A DNA stretch of 64,000 nucleotides from Nonlabens agnitus (GCF_002994045.1 NZ_MQUC01000003.1:1898501-1962500); one strand, 5' to 3'. Positions 43,791 to 56,141 are shown, counted from the first letter of the stretch. Numbers and translations are program-made. The notes: generated by a model from the sequence alone, not told the origin.

Positions 43791-45278
43791 ATGGCACTTT
43801 ACAACCAGCAAAAACTGCGACTTTACAACTCCATCGCCAGTGAAAAACAGGAGTTTGTACCTATCCACGAAGGCCGCGTGGGAATGTACGTTTGTGGACC
43901 TACCGTTTACAGCAATGTGCATTTAGGTAACTGTCGTACGTTTATCAGTTTTGACATGATCTACAGGTACCTATCCCATTTGGGCTACAAGGTGCGATAC
44001 GTACGTAACATTACAGATGCCGGTCACTTGACAGATGATGCCGATCAAGGCGAGGACAAAATTTCCAAAAAAGCGCGGCTTGAAAAACTAGAACCCATGG
44101 AAGTCGTACAGCAATACACGCTGGACTTTCATAACGTGATGAAGCGTTTCAACAGCTTGCCGCCTAGCATTGAGCCTACCGCTACTGGGCACATTGTAGA
44201 GCAAATTGAAATCATTAAGACGATCATTGAAAAGGGCTATGCTTATGAGCGTAACGGCTCCATCTATTTTGACGTACTTAAATTCAATGAAGATCATCAA
44301 TATGGAAGGTTGAGTGGTCGCAATCTGGAAGACATGATTGCCAACACTCGTGAACTGGCGGCTCAAAGTGAGAAAGAGAATCCGCAGGATTTTGCATTGT
44401 GGAAAAAAGCCTCGCCGCAACATATCATGAGATGGCCTAGTCCATGGGGCGATGGGTTTCCAGGATGGCACCTGGAATGTACGGTAATGAGTTCAAAATA
44501 TTTAGGCGAGACCTTTGACCTACATGGTGGTGGTATGGACTTGAAGTTTCCACACCATGAATGTGAGATTGCCCAAGGTGAAGCAGCGCATGGACATAGT
44601 CCCGTGAATTACTGGATGCATGCTAATATGCTCACCCTTGAAGGTAAAAAAATGTCCAAGTCGACAGGCAATTCCATATTACCAGAAGAGCTTTTTACGG
44701 GAGAAAACGATTTTATGGAGAAGGCTTTTTCTCCAGCAGTCGTTCGATTCTTTATGATGCAAGCGCATTATAGATCTGTTTTGGACTTTAGCAATGATGC
44801 GATCCTTGCAGCAGAAAAAGGCCTACACAGGTTGCAGGAAGCGATAAGCTTACTGGATCATTTAAAAGTATCGTCATCCTCCAGCATTGACATCCCAGCA
44901 TGGGTTCAAAAATGCTATGACGCGATGAATGATGATTTCAATACACCTATTCTTATTGCAGAATTATTTGAAGGTGCAAAAATGATTCATTCTATTAATG
45001 AAAGTAATGAGACCATCACACAGTCAGATCTGGAACTTTTTCAAGAAACGATTCATGCCTTTCTCTATGATGTTTTAGGTGTCAAGTCGGCAAGTGAAAA
45101 TGAAGATGCGACCAGCGGTAAACATATGGATGCGGCTATGAAGCTGATCATTGATTTACGTGCCACGGCTAGAGCAAGAAAAGATTTTGAAACCAGTGAC
45201 AAGATAAGAGACGAGTTGGCCGCGGCTGGGATCCAATTAAAAGACGGCGCTGAAGGCACCACGTTTACCACTAAATAA
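43791..45278 (+). CDS. cysS: Cysteinyl-tRNA synthetase
   Basis: 495 residues, with [17 protein letters not shown] (the HIGH-type motif is HLGN), a [10 protein letters not shown] zinc region, the KMSKS motif ([11 protein letters not shown]) near position 44650, and a C-terminal DALR-like anticodon domain. It charges tRNA-Cys. It is followed without any gap by yidD and then lgt, a set likely transcribed together. Confidence 0.97.
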   Translation: MALYNQQKLRLYNSIASEKQEFVPIHEGRVGMYVCGPTVYSNVHLGNCRTFISFDMIYRYLSHLGYKVRYVRNITDAGHLTDDADQGEDKISKKARLEKLEPMEVVQQYTLDFHNVMKRFNSLPPSIEPTATGHIVEQIEIIKTIIEKGYAYERNGSIYFDVLKFNEDHQYGRLSGRNLEDMIANTRELAAQSEKENPQDFALWKKASPQHIMRWPSPWGDGFPGWHLECTVMSSKYLGETFDLHGGGMDLKFPHHECEIAQGEAAHGHSPVNYWMHANMLTLEGKKMSKSTGNSILPEELFTGENDFMEKAFSPAVVRFFMMQAHYRSVLDFSNDAILAAEKGLHRLQEAISLLDHLKVSSSSSIDIPAWVQKCYDAMNDDFNTPILIAELFEGAKMIHSINESNETITQSDLELFQETIHAFLYDVLGVKSASENEDATSGKHMDAAMKLIIDLRATARARKDFETSDKIRDELAAAGIQLKDGAEGTTFTTK

Positions 45279-45503
45279 ATGAAGACAACAGGCGCTGCAA
45301 AACCCCTTATCTGGTTAGTCAAATTTTACCAGACTGGGATATCGCCTTTCTTGCCAACTACCTGCAGATATCAACCTACTTGTTCCCATTATACCGTTGA
45401 AGCCCTGAAGAAATATGGCCTTTTTAAAGGCACCTGGCTGGGAATCAAAAGGATTGCAAGTTGCCATCCTTTGGGCGGCAAAGGTTACGATCCAGTACCC
45501 TAA
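45279..45503 (+). CDS. yidD: Membrane protein insertion efficiency factor YidD
   Basis: 74 residues with [35 protein letters not shown], the YidD motif, and [12 protein letters not shown] at the end. It starts directly after the cysS stop. It is a small membrane-associated protein that helps YidC-dependent insertion in other bacteria. Confidence 0.95.
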   Translation: MKTTGAAKPLIWLVKFYQTGISPFLPTTCRYQPTCSHYTVEALKKYGLFKGTWLGIKRIASCHPLGGKGYDPVP

Positions 45504-45572
45504 CAACTCCAATCTTGACCGTAGCTTAAGCGAATTAATAATAGTATTTTAGACCCTTTTTAAACCATATAC

Positions 45573-46508
45573 ATGTTACCACTTAAAGTCATTTGGAATC
45601 CGTTAGAAGGTATAGACCTAGGGTTTTTTACCATTCATTTTTACAGCCTTTCTTATGTGGTTGCCTTTGTTTTGGGATGGTACATCATCAAGCCCATTTT
45701 TACAAAGGATGGTATCAGCCATGAGAAATTGGATCCTTTATTTATGTACACGGTCATAGGCTGTCTTGCAGGTGCACGTATAGGTCACTATTTATTCTAT
45801 GAAACAGAAGTATTGTTCACAGACCCACTACACGTCTTTCTCCCTTTCAAACTGAGCCCTTTTGAGTGGACCGGTTTTGCTGGAATGGCCAGTCATGGAG
45901 CAGCTATAGGTATCATGATTGCTATGTATTTCTACAGTCGCAAGCATTTGAAAAAGCATATGTTCTGGATCCTGGACCGTATTGTCATTCCTACCGCCAT
46001 AGGTGGTGCTTTTGTGCGTATGGGTAACTTGCTTAATAGTGAGATTGTAGGTAAGGTAACTGATGTGGATTGGGCATTTAAATTTGTAAGAGACACTTCA
46101 GATCCTGCGGTGCGCGATGCGCTCTACGCCACAGGAATCAAGGATACCGATAAGGCTATTGAGGCTGTGGTCAACGATCCGCAATATGCAACGTTATTGG
46201 AGTCCATACCATGGCGTCACCCATCGCAGATTTATGAAGCGTTGTGCTATGTAGCGCTTTTCGTTTTACTTTATTTTGTTTACTGGAAAACGGACAAAAA
46301 ACAGAAAGTAGGCTACTTGCTAGGATTGTTTTTTGTGGGCTTATTTGTAGCGAGATTCTTTATTGAGTTTGTGAAGATCAAGCAGGTAGAAGGTGGCGAG
46401 AACTTTATTTTTGGCCTCAATACAGGACAAATGTTGAGTATCCCATTTATCCTATTAGGTTTACTACTCATGTTTAGACCTGAGAGCTGGATCAAGCGTG
46501 AGGACTAG
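45573..46508 (+). CDS. lgt: Prolipoprotein diacylglyceryl transferase
   Basis: 311 residues with seven membrane segments and the Lgt motifs GMASHGAAIG (His in the catalytic region), RMGNLLNSEIVG and HPSQIYEAL. It transfers diacylglycerol to lipobox cysteines, serving the several lipoproteins in this window. An inserted segment near residues 165-210 (DTSDPAVRDALYATG) is longer than in E. coli but known in Bacteroidota. A terminator follows. Confidence 0.96.
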   Translation: MLPLKVIWNPLEGIDLGFFTIHFYSLSYVVAFVLGWYIIKPIFTKDGISHEKLDPLFMYTVIGCLAGARIGHYLFYETEVLFTDPLHVFLPFKLSPFEWTGFAGMASHGAAIGIMIAMYFYSRKHLKKHMFWILDRIVIPTAIGGAFVRMGNLLNSEIVGKVTDVDWAFKFVRDTSDPAVRDALYATGIKDTDKAIEAVVNDPQYATLLESIPWRHPSQIYEALCYVALFVLLYFVYWKTDKKQKVGYLLGLFFVGLFVARFFIEFVKIKQVEGGENFIFGLNTGQMLSIPFILLGLLLMFRPESWIKRED

Positions 46509-46530
46509 ATTATTTAGGAACCCATAAAAA

Positions 46531-46562
46531 TATAGAAGAGCCTCATGAGAGGCTCTTTTTTT
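46531..46562 (+). terminator. Terminator of lgt
   Basis: AGAGCCTC pairs with GAGGCTCT and is followed by at least eight T. Confidence 0.9.
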
Positions 46563-46760
46563 TTAGTTTTTACGCCAGATTCTTTTTCCCAAGAGAATTG
46601 TAATCAGCGTCAAAACGGCAATTAAGATTAAATGCCCAATCAAAGTGCCCATTCCGTAATCATTTAGGTTTTGAACATTGAAACTTAGCAGTCTTACTGA
46701 GACGTAAACAGATCTAAGAATCACAAAAACTAGTATAAAAAAAAGGACTCTTAAAAGCAT
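46563..46760 (-). CDS. Small two-segment membrane protein
   Basis: 65 residues with two hydrophobic stretches (LLRVLFFILVFVILRSVYV and LIGHLILIAVLTLITILLG) and a basic end. Its start overlaps the upstream Bor-like gene's stop by one base, so it is likely expressed with it. No family recognised. It is short enough that a spurious call is possible, but the coupling supports it. Confidence 0.55.
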   Translation of the reverse strand: MLLRVLFFILVFVILRSVYVSVRLLSFNVQNLNDYGMGTLIGHLILIAVLTLITILLGKRIWRKN

Positions 46761-47050
46761 TAATATTTAACTGTTGTAGTTGTAGGTGTATAGATACCAA
46801 AAGTTATCACATTCAACAGACCATTTACGAAAGAGTGTTTTGTCTCTACGGTATAGTCTTCTTTACCCGCTGCCATCTCCTCTGGCTTACTCACATCGAT
46901 AGGAGCAAGACCACCAATTAAGTAGTGATTCCATTGAGAAACCGTCGTATTACCTTGCGCACCTTGACCCACTACCATAGTTTGGGCATAGCAGGATGAT
47001 AATAAAACTACAAGAGCTACGAGTGCCAAAAATTGTTTTGTTTGTTTCAT
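46760..47050 (-). CDS. Bor/Iss family lipoprotein
   Basis: 96 residues with lipobox LVVLLSSCYAQ and the C-terminal motif FVNGLLNVITFGIYTP, which matches the Bor protein of phage lambda and Iss, surface lipoproteins tied to serum survival in E. coli. In a marine Flavobacteriia that role is not expected; it is a chromosomal relative of unknown function. A small membrane protein gene overlaps its end by one base. Confidence 0.85.
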   Translation of the reverse strand: MKQTKQFLALVALVVLLSSCYAQTMVVGQGAQGNTTVSQWNHYLIGGLAPIDVSKPEEMAAGKEDYTVETKHSFVNGLLNVITFGIYTPTTTTVKY

Positions 47051-47199
47051 TTTAATTTAATTTTAGTTAGTCGTCAAACATAGACCCTTAAATGAAATCC
47101 TAAAAATTTTATTCTGACTTTTTTATGAATGTGCCAATAGAATTTTAGACCAGTAAATAAAAAGATTAAATCTTTATTTTATTATAGCTTAATTTAATT

Positions 47200-47215
47200 C
47201 GCTTTCGCGAAAGCG
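47200..47215. repeat. 16-bp palindrome copy, intergenic
   Basis: Exact copy in the extended form TTCGCTTTCGCGAAAGCGAA, upstream of the Bor-like gene and downstream of secDF. Confidence 0.92.
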
Positions 47216-47243
47216 AACCACATCAAAACCTGTAATCAACGCA

Positions 47244-47277
47244 TAAAAAAGCCCGAACAAGATGTTCGGGCTTTATG
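47244..47277 (-). terminator. Terminator of secDF
   Basis: AAAGCCCGAAC pairs with GTTCGGGCTTT, five-base loop, and the A-run before it is the U-tract on the minus strand. Confidence 0.88.
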
Positions 47278-47294
47278 TATTTATAATTAGACTA

Positions 47295-50200
47295 TTACGC
47301 TTCCTTCTCTGGAATTGCTTTTCTAGGTCTGTCTTTAGTCTTTCTCAATGAGTCATACATGATAGGAGTCGCGATGAATACCGATGAGTACGTACCTACA
47401 ACCACACCTATAATCAATGCAAACATGAAACCTCTAATAGATTCACCACCAAAGATGAAGATCGCCAATAGTACGATCAACGTGGTCAAGGAAGTATTCA
47501 AGGTCCTAGAGATGGTGCTGCTTATCGCACCATTCACGGTACGACCGAATTCCCAATTAGTCTTCTCTGCAATGAACTCTCTAATTCTATCAAACACAAC
47601 CACCGTATCATTGAGTGAGTAACCTATTACCGTCAGGATCGCAGCGATAAATGCCTGGTCAATCTCCATGTTAAATGGCATGATTTTATAAGTCACTGAG
47701 AATACACCCAATACGATAATCACATCATGGAATACTGCCGCTACCGCACCTAAGGAGAATTGCCATCTACGGAAACGTATCAAGATGTAAAGGAATACCA
47801 CGATCAACGATCCAAAGATCGCATAAAGGGATCCTGTCAAGATATCATCTGCAATAGTAGGTCCTACCTGGAAGTTAGACATGATACCATAATCCTTGTC
47901 CACTTCACTTACATCTGCAAATTCCTCTTGGGTCAAGTCTGCTGGGAAGAATTGCTTCAAGGAGTTGAATAGCTTCTCCTCAATTTCTGCGCTTACTTCA
48001 CTGTCCTCGCCATCGATCTTATACTTGGTACTGATTGCTAGCTGATTCTCTGCTCCATAAGTTTTAGCTTCGGCACTTCCAAATACTTCTGGACTGCTCA
48101 ATATGCTGGTTACCTCAGTCGCATTCATATCCTGCTCAAAACGTATCGTGTACTTACGACCACCTGTAAAGTCGATACCAAAGTTTAACTGCAAGGTCGC
48201 AAGAGAAATGATACTCGCGATAATCAAGAATCCAGAAACAATGTAAGCGGTCTTTCTTTTCTTAAGGAAATCGATATTGATGTTGGTAAACCAGGTTTTA
48301 GTGAAGCTGGTTGTAAATGCTAGTGACTTACCGTTTTTACCGTAACCGTCAATAAATAATCTCGTGATAAAGATCGCGGTAAACAATGATGTCAGGATAC
48401 CTATCATCAAAGTAGTTGCAAAACCTTGGATAGGTCCAGTACCAAAGATGTAAAGAATCGCTGCCGTCAAGAAGGTCGTGATGTTAGCATCTAGAATAGA
48501 ACTCAAGGCATTATTGAAACCATCTTTGATGGAGTCTGCCTGTGATTTACCTTTTGCCAGCTCTTCTCGTATTCTTTCAAAGATCAGTACGTTAGCATCT
48601 ACCGATATACCTATGGTCAATACGATACCCGCAATACCAGGCAAGGTCAATACCGCACCAAAGGATGCCAATGCACCAAAGATGAAAAGAATGTTGACCA
48701 ACAATGCGATATCTGCATACAATCCAGCTCTACCATAATAGAAGAACATCCATACCAATACCAACAACAAAGCAATAGCAAATGACCATAAACCAGCGTT
48801 GATCGCTTCTTGACCTAATGATGGGCCTATGATTTCTTTCTGGATAATTTCTGCCCTTGCAGGAAGTTTACCAGCTTTAAGAACGGTAGCAAGATCTTCT
48901 GCCTCTGCAACACTAAAGTCTCCAGATATCTGGCTGTTACCGCCAGCGATAGGACCATCGTTGATTCCTGGTGCACTGTAAACCGTGTTGTCAAGAACAA
49001 CCGCAACTTGTGTTTGGTTTTGGAAGGCTTCGGTGGTCATTTCTTCCCAAACTTTTGCACCTTCACTATTCATGGACATACTAACGATTACTTTACCGTT
49101 GATGTCATAATCTTGCTTTGCATTAGTAATAACGCCACCAGAAAGTGGAGCCTCACCTTGCGCATTGGAACGTATCGCATAAAGGTCGATCAGTTCATAA
49201 CCCAACTCGTCATTCAACTCAGGTCGTCCCCAAGCAAATTTCACATAGCGTTGTGCTGGATTTAATTTTGCTCTTGCTTGTTGATCATCAAGGTAGCCTT
49301 GGATCAACTCTTGATCTGCTGCTCTAAAAGTAGCGATGATAGGACCATCAGGTCGTCCTGGAGCAAGTACTCTAGAAAGGATTGGGTTGGCATCATATTG
49401 TGCCTCATCAAGTTCATCAATAGGGTCTTCGCTATCAATCTCATTATCATTTAAAAGAGACTCTAAAGAGTTGTCTTGTTCTTCTTGTACAGCAATTGTA
49501 TCAGCTACTTGCTCAACAGCCGTTGAATCTGTAACAACATCACCTTTTTCACTGGCAATCTTATCTGCCCAGTAAGTGTCTGCCGCATATAAATATGGAT
49601 TTAAATCTCCAGCTTTATACACATGCCAGAATTCTAACAAAGCCGTACCTACAAGCAACTGCTCAACACGCTTAATGTCTCTTTCACCAGGCATCTCGAT
49701 CAGGATTCGTCCCGTGTTTCCTAGCTGCTGGATGTTAGGCTGAGTCGTACCAAATTTATCGATACGCTTTCTCAATACATCAAAAGCACTCACCATGTAT
49801 GACTGTAGCTCTTCTCTCAAGATAGGCTCAACATCACCATTTGACATATCAAAGTCAATACGGCCTTCCATTTCTTGATTGGCAAAAATATCTGGAGAAG
49901 CTAGCTGTGCACCATCTATAGCGTTGAACTCTTCAATGAAGTAGTCATAATAGCTTTGCTGTCCATCCTTGATGCGCTCATCTGCACGATCCAGTGCGGT
50001 ACGGAAGTCTCCATCAGTAGAACCATCTGCCATACCTATTAATAGGTCACGAACAGAGATTTGAAGGATCACATTGATACCACCTTTAAGGTCCAGACCT
50101 TTTTTAAGCTCATTATCCTTTGCACCAGCATACGTGGTGTAGCCACCCCAAACGTCCTTGCTCGCTACAGAATCTAGATATCTCTTTCTAGCTTCCTCGA

Positions 50201-50360
50201 TAAGCGATGAAGAATTAGGCGCGTCTGCATCCACGATTCTCTCAGCATAAGCCTCTGCATCATTCTCAACTTTGTTGGTAATAAAAGTGTACGTAAGTTG
50301 ATAGATACTCACAATTGCAAAAATGATCGCAAAGAATCTGATCAGTCCTTTATTTTGCAT
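47295..50360 (-). CDS. secDF: Fused protein translocase subunit SecDF
   Basis: 1021 residues. SecD half: N-terminal membrane segment, a periplasmic region with LKKGLDLKGGINVILQISV, then GPSLGQEAINAG and the LPGIAGIVLTIGISVDANVLIFERIREE segment. SecF half from about residue 640: INIDFLKKRK, NFGIDFTGGR and GYSLNDTVVVFDRIREF. The fusion is normal in Bacteroidota. It uses proton motive force to aid export. A long acidic periplasmic insert lies near residues 265-310. It has its own terminator. Confidence 0.96.
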   Translation of the reverse strand: MQNKGLIRFFAIIFAIVSIYQLTYTFITNKVENDAEAYAERIVDADAPNSSSLIEEARKRYLDSVASKDVWGGYTTYAGAKDNELKKGLDLKGGINVILQISVRDLLIGMADGSTDGDFRTALDRADERIKDGQQSYYDYFIEEFNAIDGAQLASPDIFANQEMEGRIDFDMSNGDVEPILREELQSYMVSAFDVLRKRIDKFGTTQPNIQQLGNTGRILIEMPGERDIKRVEQLLVGTALLEFWHVYKAGDLNPYLYAADTYWADKIASEKGDVVTDSTAVEQVADTIAVQEEQDNSLESLLNDNEIDSEDPIDELDEAQYDANPILSRVLAPGRPDGPIIATFRAADQELIQGYLDDQQARAKLNPAQRYVKFAWGRPELNDELGYELIDLYAIRSNAQGEAPLSGGVITNAKQDYDINGKVIVSMSMNSEGAKVWEEMTTEAFQNQTQVAVVLDNTVYSAPGINDGPIAGGNSQISGDFSVAEAEDLATVLKAGKLPARAEIIQKEIIGPSLGQEAINAGLWSFAIALLLVLVWMFFYYGRAGLYADIALLVNILFIFGALASFGAVLTLPGIAGIVLTIGISVDANVLIFERIREELAKGKSQADSIKDGFNNALSSILDANITTFLTAAILYIFGTGPIQGFATTLMIGILTSLFTAIFITRLFIDGYGKNGKSLAFTTSFTKTWFTNINIDFLKKRKTAYIVSGFLIIASIISLATLQLNFGIDFTGGRKYTIRFEQDMNATEVTSILSSPEVFGSAEAKTYGAENQLAISTKYKIDGEDSEVSAEIEEKLFNSLKQFFPADLTQEEFADVSEVDKDYGIMSNFQVGPTIADDILTGSLYAIFGSLIVVFLYILIRFRRWQFSLGAVAAVFHDVIIVLGVFSVTYKIMPFNMEIDQAFIAAILTVIGYSLNDTVVVFDRIREFIAEKTNWEFGRTVNGAISSTISRTLNTSLTTLIVLLAIFIFGGESIRGFMFALIIGVVVGTYSSVFIATPIMYDSLRKTKDRPRKAIPEKEA

Positions 50361-50497
50361 TCTTTAAATCTTTAATTGTTGTTAAAATTTGAACGAGCAA
50401 ATATAGGCTTTCGAGCATCTTCTAGCAATTAAAATTTAAATCGCAACCCTACTGGAAAACAACGTTTTAAAATTTATTTGTAGGCTTGTGTGGTCAT

Positions 50498-50513
50498 CGC
50501 TTTCGCGAAAGCG
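50498..50513. repeat. 16-bp palindrome copy, intergenic
   Basis: Exact copy between secDF and mdh, about 140 bases upstream of the secDF start. Confidence 0.92.
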
Positions 50514-50572
50514 TACATTCCACAATCCCAGCTAGTAACAACTTTCATATTACCGTCGCTCAAATCTGGACA

Positions 50573-50602
50573 TAAAAAAACCGCCCAAAATGAGCGGTTT
50601 CA
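50573..50602 (-). terminator. Terminator of mdh
   Basis: AAACCGC and GCGGTTT arms around a nine-base loop, with a preceding A-run giving the U-tract. Confidence 0.7.
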
Positions 50603-50621
50603 ATTATTTAAGGAAAGGTCT

Positions 50622-51542
50622 TTACAACAATGCGTTGGTCGCCTTCACACCTTCGGCACTCTTGTGCAGGTGTTCTTTTTCTTCGTCTGATAGGTCGATC
50701 TCCACGATCTTCTCAATACCATTAGCGCCCAATACCACTGGAACACCTATACAAAGATCAGACAAACCGTACTCACCATCTAGCAACGTACTACATGGGA
50801 AAATCTTCTTCTGGTCACAGGCAATCGCTTGTACCAGTCCAGAAACTGCGGCACCTGGTGCGTACCATGCGCTTGTTCCCAATAATTTAGTCAATGTAGC
50901 TCCACCTACTTTAGTGTCTTCCATAACTTGATTCAAGCGGTCTTCACTTAAGAACTCACTTGCCGGGACACTGTTGCGTGTCGCAAGTCTGGTCAATGGC
51001 ACCATACCCGTATCACTGTGACCACCTATCACCATTCCATCAACGTCAGAAATAGGAGCTTCAAGAGCTTCTGCCAGTCTGTATTTGAAACGGGCACTAT
51101 CCAGTGCGCCGCCCATTCCTATGATGCGATTTTTAGGTAATCCTGTAGATTGATGTGCCAGATAAGTCATGGTATCCATCGGGTTGGAAACCACGATCAA
51201 AATCACGTCTGGTGATTCCTTTACGATACTCTCAGAAACCGATTTCACGATCCCAGCATTGATTCCTATCAACTCTTCACGGGTCATACCAGGCTTGCGC
51301 GGTATTCCTGAAGTGATGACGGCAATATGGCTACCTGCAGTCTTGGAATAATCGTTGGTCACACCAGTAATCTTAGTGTCAAAACCATTAAGTGATGCGG
51401 TTTGCATCAGGTCCATCGCTTTACCTTCGGCAAAACCTTCTTTGATATCCAGCAAAACAACTTCGCTAGCAAAATTCTTGATGGCGATATATTCTGCACA
51501 ACTCGCGCCTACTGCGCCTGCTCCTACTACGGTAACTTTCAT
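50622..51542 (-). CDS. mdh: Malate dehydrogenase (LDH-like NAD type)
   Basis: 306 residues starting MKVTVVGAGAVGASCAEYIA (GxGxxG NAD loop), with substrate-binding Arg in ITSGIPRKPGMTREELI, the VSNPMD region, and catalytic His in MVIGGHSDTGMVPL. It interconverts malate and oxaloacetate in the TCA cycle. The 5' upstream gap contains an exact palindrome copy only about 30 bases before the start (51572-51587), so it may lie in the 5' leader. Confidence 0.95.
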   Translation of the reverse strand: MKVTVVGAGAVGASCAEYIAIKNFASEVVLLDIKEGFAEGKAMDLMQTASLNGFDTKITGVTNDYSKTAGSHIAVITSGIPRKPGMTREELIGINAGIVKSVSESIVKESPDVILIVVSNPMDTMTYLAHQSTGLPKNRIIGMGGALDSARFKYRLAEALEAPISDVDGMVIGGHSDTGMVPLTRLATRNSVPASEFLSEDRLNQVMEDTKVGGATLTKLLGTSAWYAPGAAVSGLVQAIACDQKKIFPCSTLLDGEYGLSDLCIGVPVVLGANGIEKIVEIDLSDEEKEHLHKSAEGVKATNALL

Positions 51543-51571
51543 AAAATGTGTTTATTGATGATTAATTATCT

Positions 51572-51587
51572 CGCTTTCGCGAAAGCG
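51572..51587. repeat. 16-bp palindrome copy, upstream of mdh
   Basis: Exact copy, 30 bases upstream of the mdh start codon. Confidence 0.92.
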
Positions 51588-51688
51588 AATTTCTTTTAAG
51601 CCTTAAAGATATTGAAATCGTATTTATTAATAATTAAATCTATCTCAAAGGTTGCGTCGGTCTTACCCATAAATTTTTGAGGTAACTG

Positions 51689-52771
51689 CTAAAATTTGAA
51701 GGCAATAGCACCGTTGACCGTATCAAACGCGCCCAGTGTGTAGCTCGCGTCGACCTGGAAAAAACCTAATGTAAGCTTAGTCCCGACCGTGCCCAGCATG
51801 GAGCTCACGTCCGTTTTTACCGTTATGGGATCTTCAAAAGTTTGGGATACCGGGAAGATACTGCCCGAATTGCGAACGGTGTACGTTCCCAGCAAATCTG
51901 TCTGTGTGGTGCCAGCGTTGTAATTGAGTCCACCATAAAAATTGAGCACTTTAAAGTCTGTTCCTGCAATTAATGATAATGTAAAGCTACCCGATTTTGT
52001 TTCCAGTCGCTGGTCCAAGCCATCGACCACGGCGCCATCCTCAAAATCATACAGGGCATCCAATATGCTGTAACCTGCCAAAACAGAAACCTCCACCGGC
52101 AGCACATCATTTTTGTCCAAAACTTCTGTCAACTGCCACTGTACAGCACCACCGTATATGGCGATTTCTGCCTCGTCGATCTGTATTTTAGGTACAAATC
52201 TGGCCTTCAATTCCAGTCCAGCGCCCAATCCATATCCAGCCTGTAAAAAAGCCGATGGTACCACGTCCACTCCAGCATTGCCCAATCCTTGCGGTAATTC
52301 AATAACCGACCGGCTGGTTTCAATGCCCGTGGTGCGATCTGTAGAAATAACCACCAGTGACTGAGATGGATCATTCTCTCCTAAAGCAGTAGCAATCAAT
52401 CGTGGCGTAATGCTGCCATCACCAAAAGTGACACGAATATTTGCAGGTGGACTGTTAGTATTGTCGTACGAATTTTGAATCAGTCCTTCATACACGGCAG
52501 GATCTAATAGGAAAGATTTTTCATCGTCACTAGAAAAAGTAGCCTGCGCTCTTAAAGTGACATTGAATTTTCCTTTTGGCAAGGCTCGAGCGTCATCATA
52601 CCATCCAGCAGATAGATTATAGGAAAAGGCTTTGGCAGCTGGTTCTGCATAAGAGTTGGTAAATGAGGTTGCTGCGTCCAGTCCAGCAGCAAGAACTTCA
52701 GAAAGTCCATCCTGTGCGTTGGAATACGTTGATGTCAATAAGATTGTTAGGGCAACAATATATTTTTTCAT
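51689..52771 (-). CDS. DUF6588 family outer-membrane-type protein
   Basis: 360 residues with a signal peptide ending SNAQ, then GLSEVLAAGLDAATSFTNSYAEPAAKAFSYNLSAGWYDDARA and alternating strands, ending in KF (GAIAFKF), typical of an outer-membrane beta barrel. Matches the flavobacterial DUF6588 family as I know it. No partner genes; function unknown. Confidence 0.75.
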   Translation of the reverse strand: MKKYIVALTILLTSTYSNAQDGLSEVLAAGLDAATSFTNSYAEPAAKAFSYNLSAGWYDDARALPKGKFNVTLRAQATFSSDDEKSFLLDPAVYEGLIQNSYDNTNSPPANIRVTFGDGSITPRLIATALGENDPSQSLVVISTDRTTGIETSRSVIELPQGLGNAGVDVVPSAFLQAGYGLGAGLELKARFVPKIQIDEAEIAIYGGAVQWQLTEVLDKNDVLPVEVSVLAGYSILDALYDFEDGAVVDGLDQRLETKSGSFTLSLIAGTDFKVLNFYGGLNYNAGTTQTDLLGTYTVRNSGSIFPVSQTFEDPITVKTDVSSMLGTVGTKLTLGFFQVDASYTLGAFDTVNGAIAFKF

Positions 52772-52803
52772 AGTGGTGGCTTGAGGGTTATTTCATAAAC
52801 GAA

Positions 52804-52838
52804 AAAATCCTGACTCTAGTTTAGAGTCAGGATTTTTA
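52804..52838 (-). terminator. Terminator of gyrB
   Basis: AAAATCCTGACTCTA and TAGAGTCAGGATTTT are perfectly complementary over 15 bp, with A/T runs on each side. Confidence 0.93.
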
Positions 52839-52858
52839 CTTTTTAAATAAGCTGGATG

Positions 52859-54814
<1,956 letters not shown>

Positions 54815-54960
54815 CTATAATGCGTAATAAACAAATATAGTGAACCATTAGTGTTTATAGGTTGTTAGGCGCTATTCGACTGCTTAAGTTATTAACAAAT
54901 TATTAATAACGGACGGCAATATTATTGATGAATTTTGGTTGTGATAAAAACGACCTCATT

Positions 54961-55500
54961 ATGAAATATTTCATTCTGCTTTTCAGCCTATTGTTTCTTA
55001 GTCAATTATCAAATTCTCAGGACCTCGCCTTTTCCGGCTTGGACAAAAGTCCGCTGGATGTAGTGATGTATCGAGGTGATGATCAGGCAGCGATTGCCCG
55101 CATTATTTACAGCAGGCCAGCAAAGCGCGATAGAGTCGTTTTTGGCGAGTTGGTTCCCTACGGTCAGGTATGGAGAACCGGAGCCAATGAAGCTACTGAA
55201 ATTACTTTTTACAAAGATGTGACCATTAATGATGAACTTGTCGAGGCAGGCACCTACAGTATTTTCACAATTCCAGGAGAAGAGAACTGGAAATTTATCT
55301 TGAACAGTCAGACTACCCAATGGGGAACGAGATATGACAATCAATATGATATTTTCACGACCGACATGAAGGTATCGCCAGCTCCAGAAACCATTGAGAA
55401 TTTCTCCATCAGGATTATTGATGAGATTGACGGCGGCACCATCTTTATGGGTTGGGACGATCGCATCGCCAGTCTACACTTTGACGTGGCCGCTAACTAG
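54961..55500 (+). CDS. DUF2911 family periplasmic protein
   Basis: 179 residues: signal peptide (MKYFILLFSLLFLSQLSNS), then GELVPYGQVWRTGANEATEITFYKDVTI, the DUF2911 signature, and a beta-rich domain. The start is set at ATG 54961 because the signal peptide begins there. The last four bases overlap queE tail to tail. Function unknown. Confidence 0.88.
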   Translation: MKYFILLFSLLFLSQLSNSQDLAFSGLDKSPLDVVMYRGDDQAAIARIIYSRPAKRDRVVFGELVPYGQVWRTGANEATEITFYKDVTINDELVEAGTYSIFTIPGEENWKFILNSQTTQWGTRYDNQYDIFTTDMKVSPAPETIENFSIRIIDEIDGGTIFMGWDDRIASLHFDVAAN

Positions 55501-56126
55501 GGAATATTTAAATATTTGTGCGTTTGTAGAGACACGCGCCATTCTGGGTTTTCCATGACAAATTCCGTGATCAATGGGATCATTTTTTCCCGCACGGACC
55601 ATTCTGGCTGCAGGAATAATTGACATGAAGAAGTTACTTTTTGAGATTCCGCTTTCGCGAAAGCGAAATCATTCTTGTTATACACAATTACCTTAAGCTC
55701 GTTTGCTTCTTTATAGATTTCTGGAACGGGCATTTTCACCTTTTTGGGAGATAGGCAAATCCAGTCCCAGGTTCCCGTCAATGGATATGCACCACTGGTC
55801 TCGATATGCACCGTCATGCCACGATCCTTAAGCGCATTGGTCAACGGTTGCATGTTCCAAGTGAGCGGCTCGCCGCCAGTGATCACAATAGTCTTGCTCC
55901 ATTTATCTGCATTTTCCACAATGTGCTCGATGGCTGTAGGTGGATGCGTTTCGGCATTCCAGCTTTCCTTTACATCGCACCAGTGGCAACCAACGTCACA
56001 GCCACCTATTCTTATAAAATATGCTGCCGTACCTGTATGGAATCCTTCACCTTGAATGGTGTAGAATTCTTCCATAAGTGGCAACATTACCCCAGCATCT
56101 ACCTTATTTTCAATCGTGTCTTTCAT
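55497..56126 (-). CDS. queE: 7-carboxy-7-deazaguanine synthase
   Basis: 209 residues with the radical SAM motif CDVGCHWCD (CxxxCxxC), GEGFHTGTAAYFIRIGGC and VITGGEPL. It converts 6-carboxytetrahydropterin to CDG in queuosine synthesis; the substrate route begins with GTP cyclohydrolase, which is folE in this window. Start ATG 56126 is preferred because a TATTTTTG promoter box ends four bases before it and family members start near here. A palindrome copy at 55650-55665 reads AFAKA. Confidence 0.93.
   Translation of the reverse strand: MKDTIENKVDAGVMLPLMEEFYTIQGEGFHTGTAAYFIRIGGCDVGCHWCDVKESWNAETHPPTAIEHIVENADKWSKTIVITGGEPLTWNMQPLTNALKDRGMTVHIETSGAYPLTGTWDWICLSPKKVKMPVPEIYKEANELKVIVYNKNDFAFAKAESQKVTSSCQLFLQPEWSVREKMIPLITEFVMENPEWRVSLQTHKYLNIP
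55650..55665. repeat. 16-bp palindrome copy, in queE
   Basis: Exact copy inside queE, read as AFAKA (KNDFAFAKAESQ). Confidence 0.92.
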
Positions 56127-56133
56127 GCGGCTG

Positions 56134-56141
56134 CAAAAATA
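56134..56141 (-). promoter_or_regulatory. Candidate -7 promoter box of queE
   Basis: On the minus strand TATTTTTG lies just upstream of the ATG at 56126, spaced by seven bases (CAGCCGC). This supports the short start and suggests a nearly leaderless transcript. Confidence 0.4.
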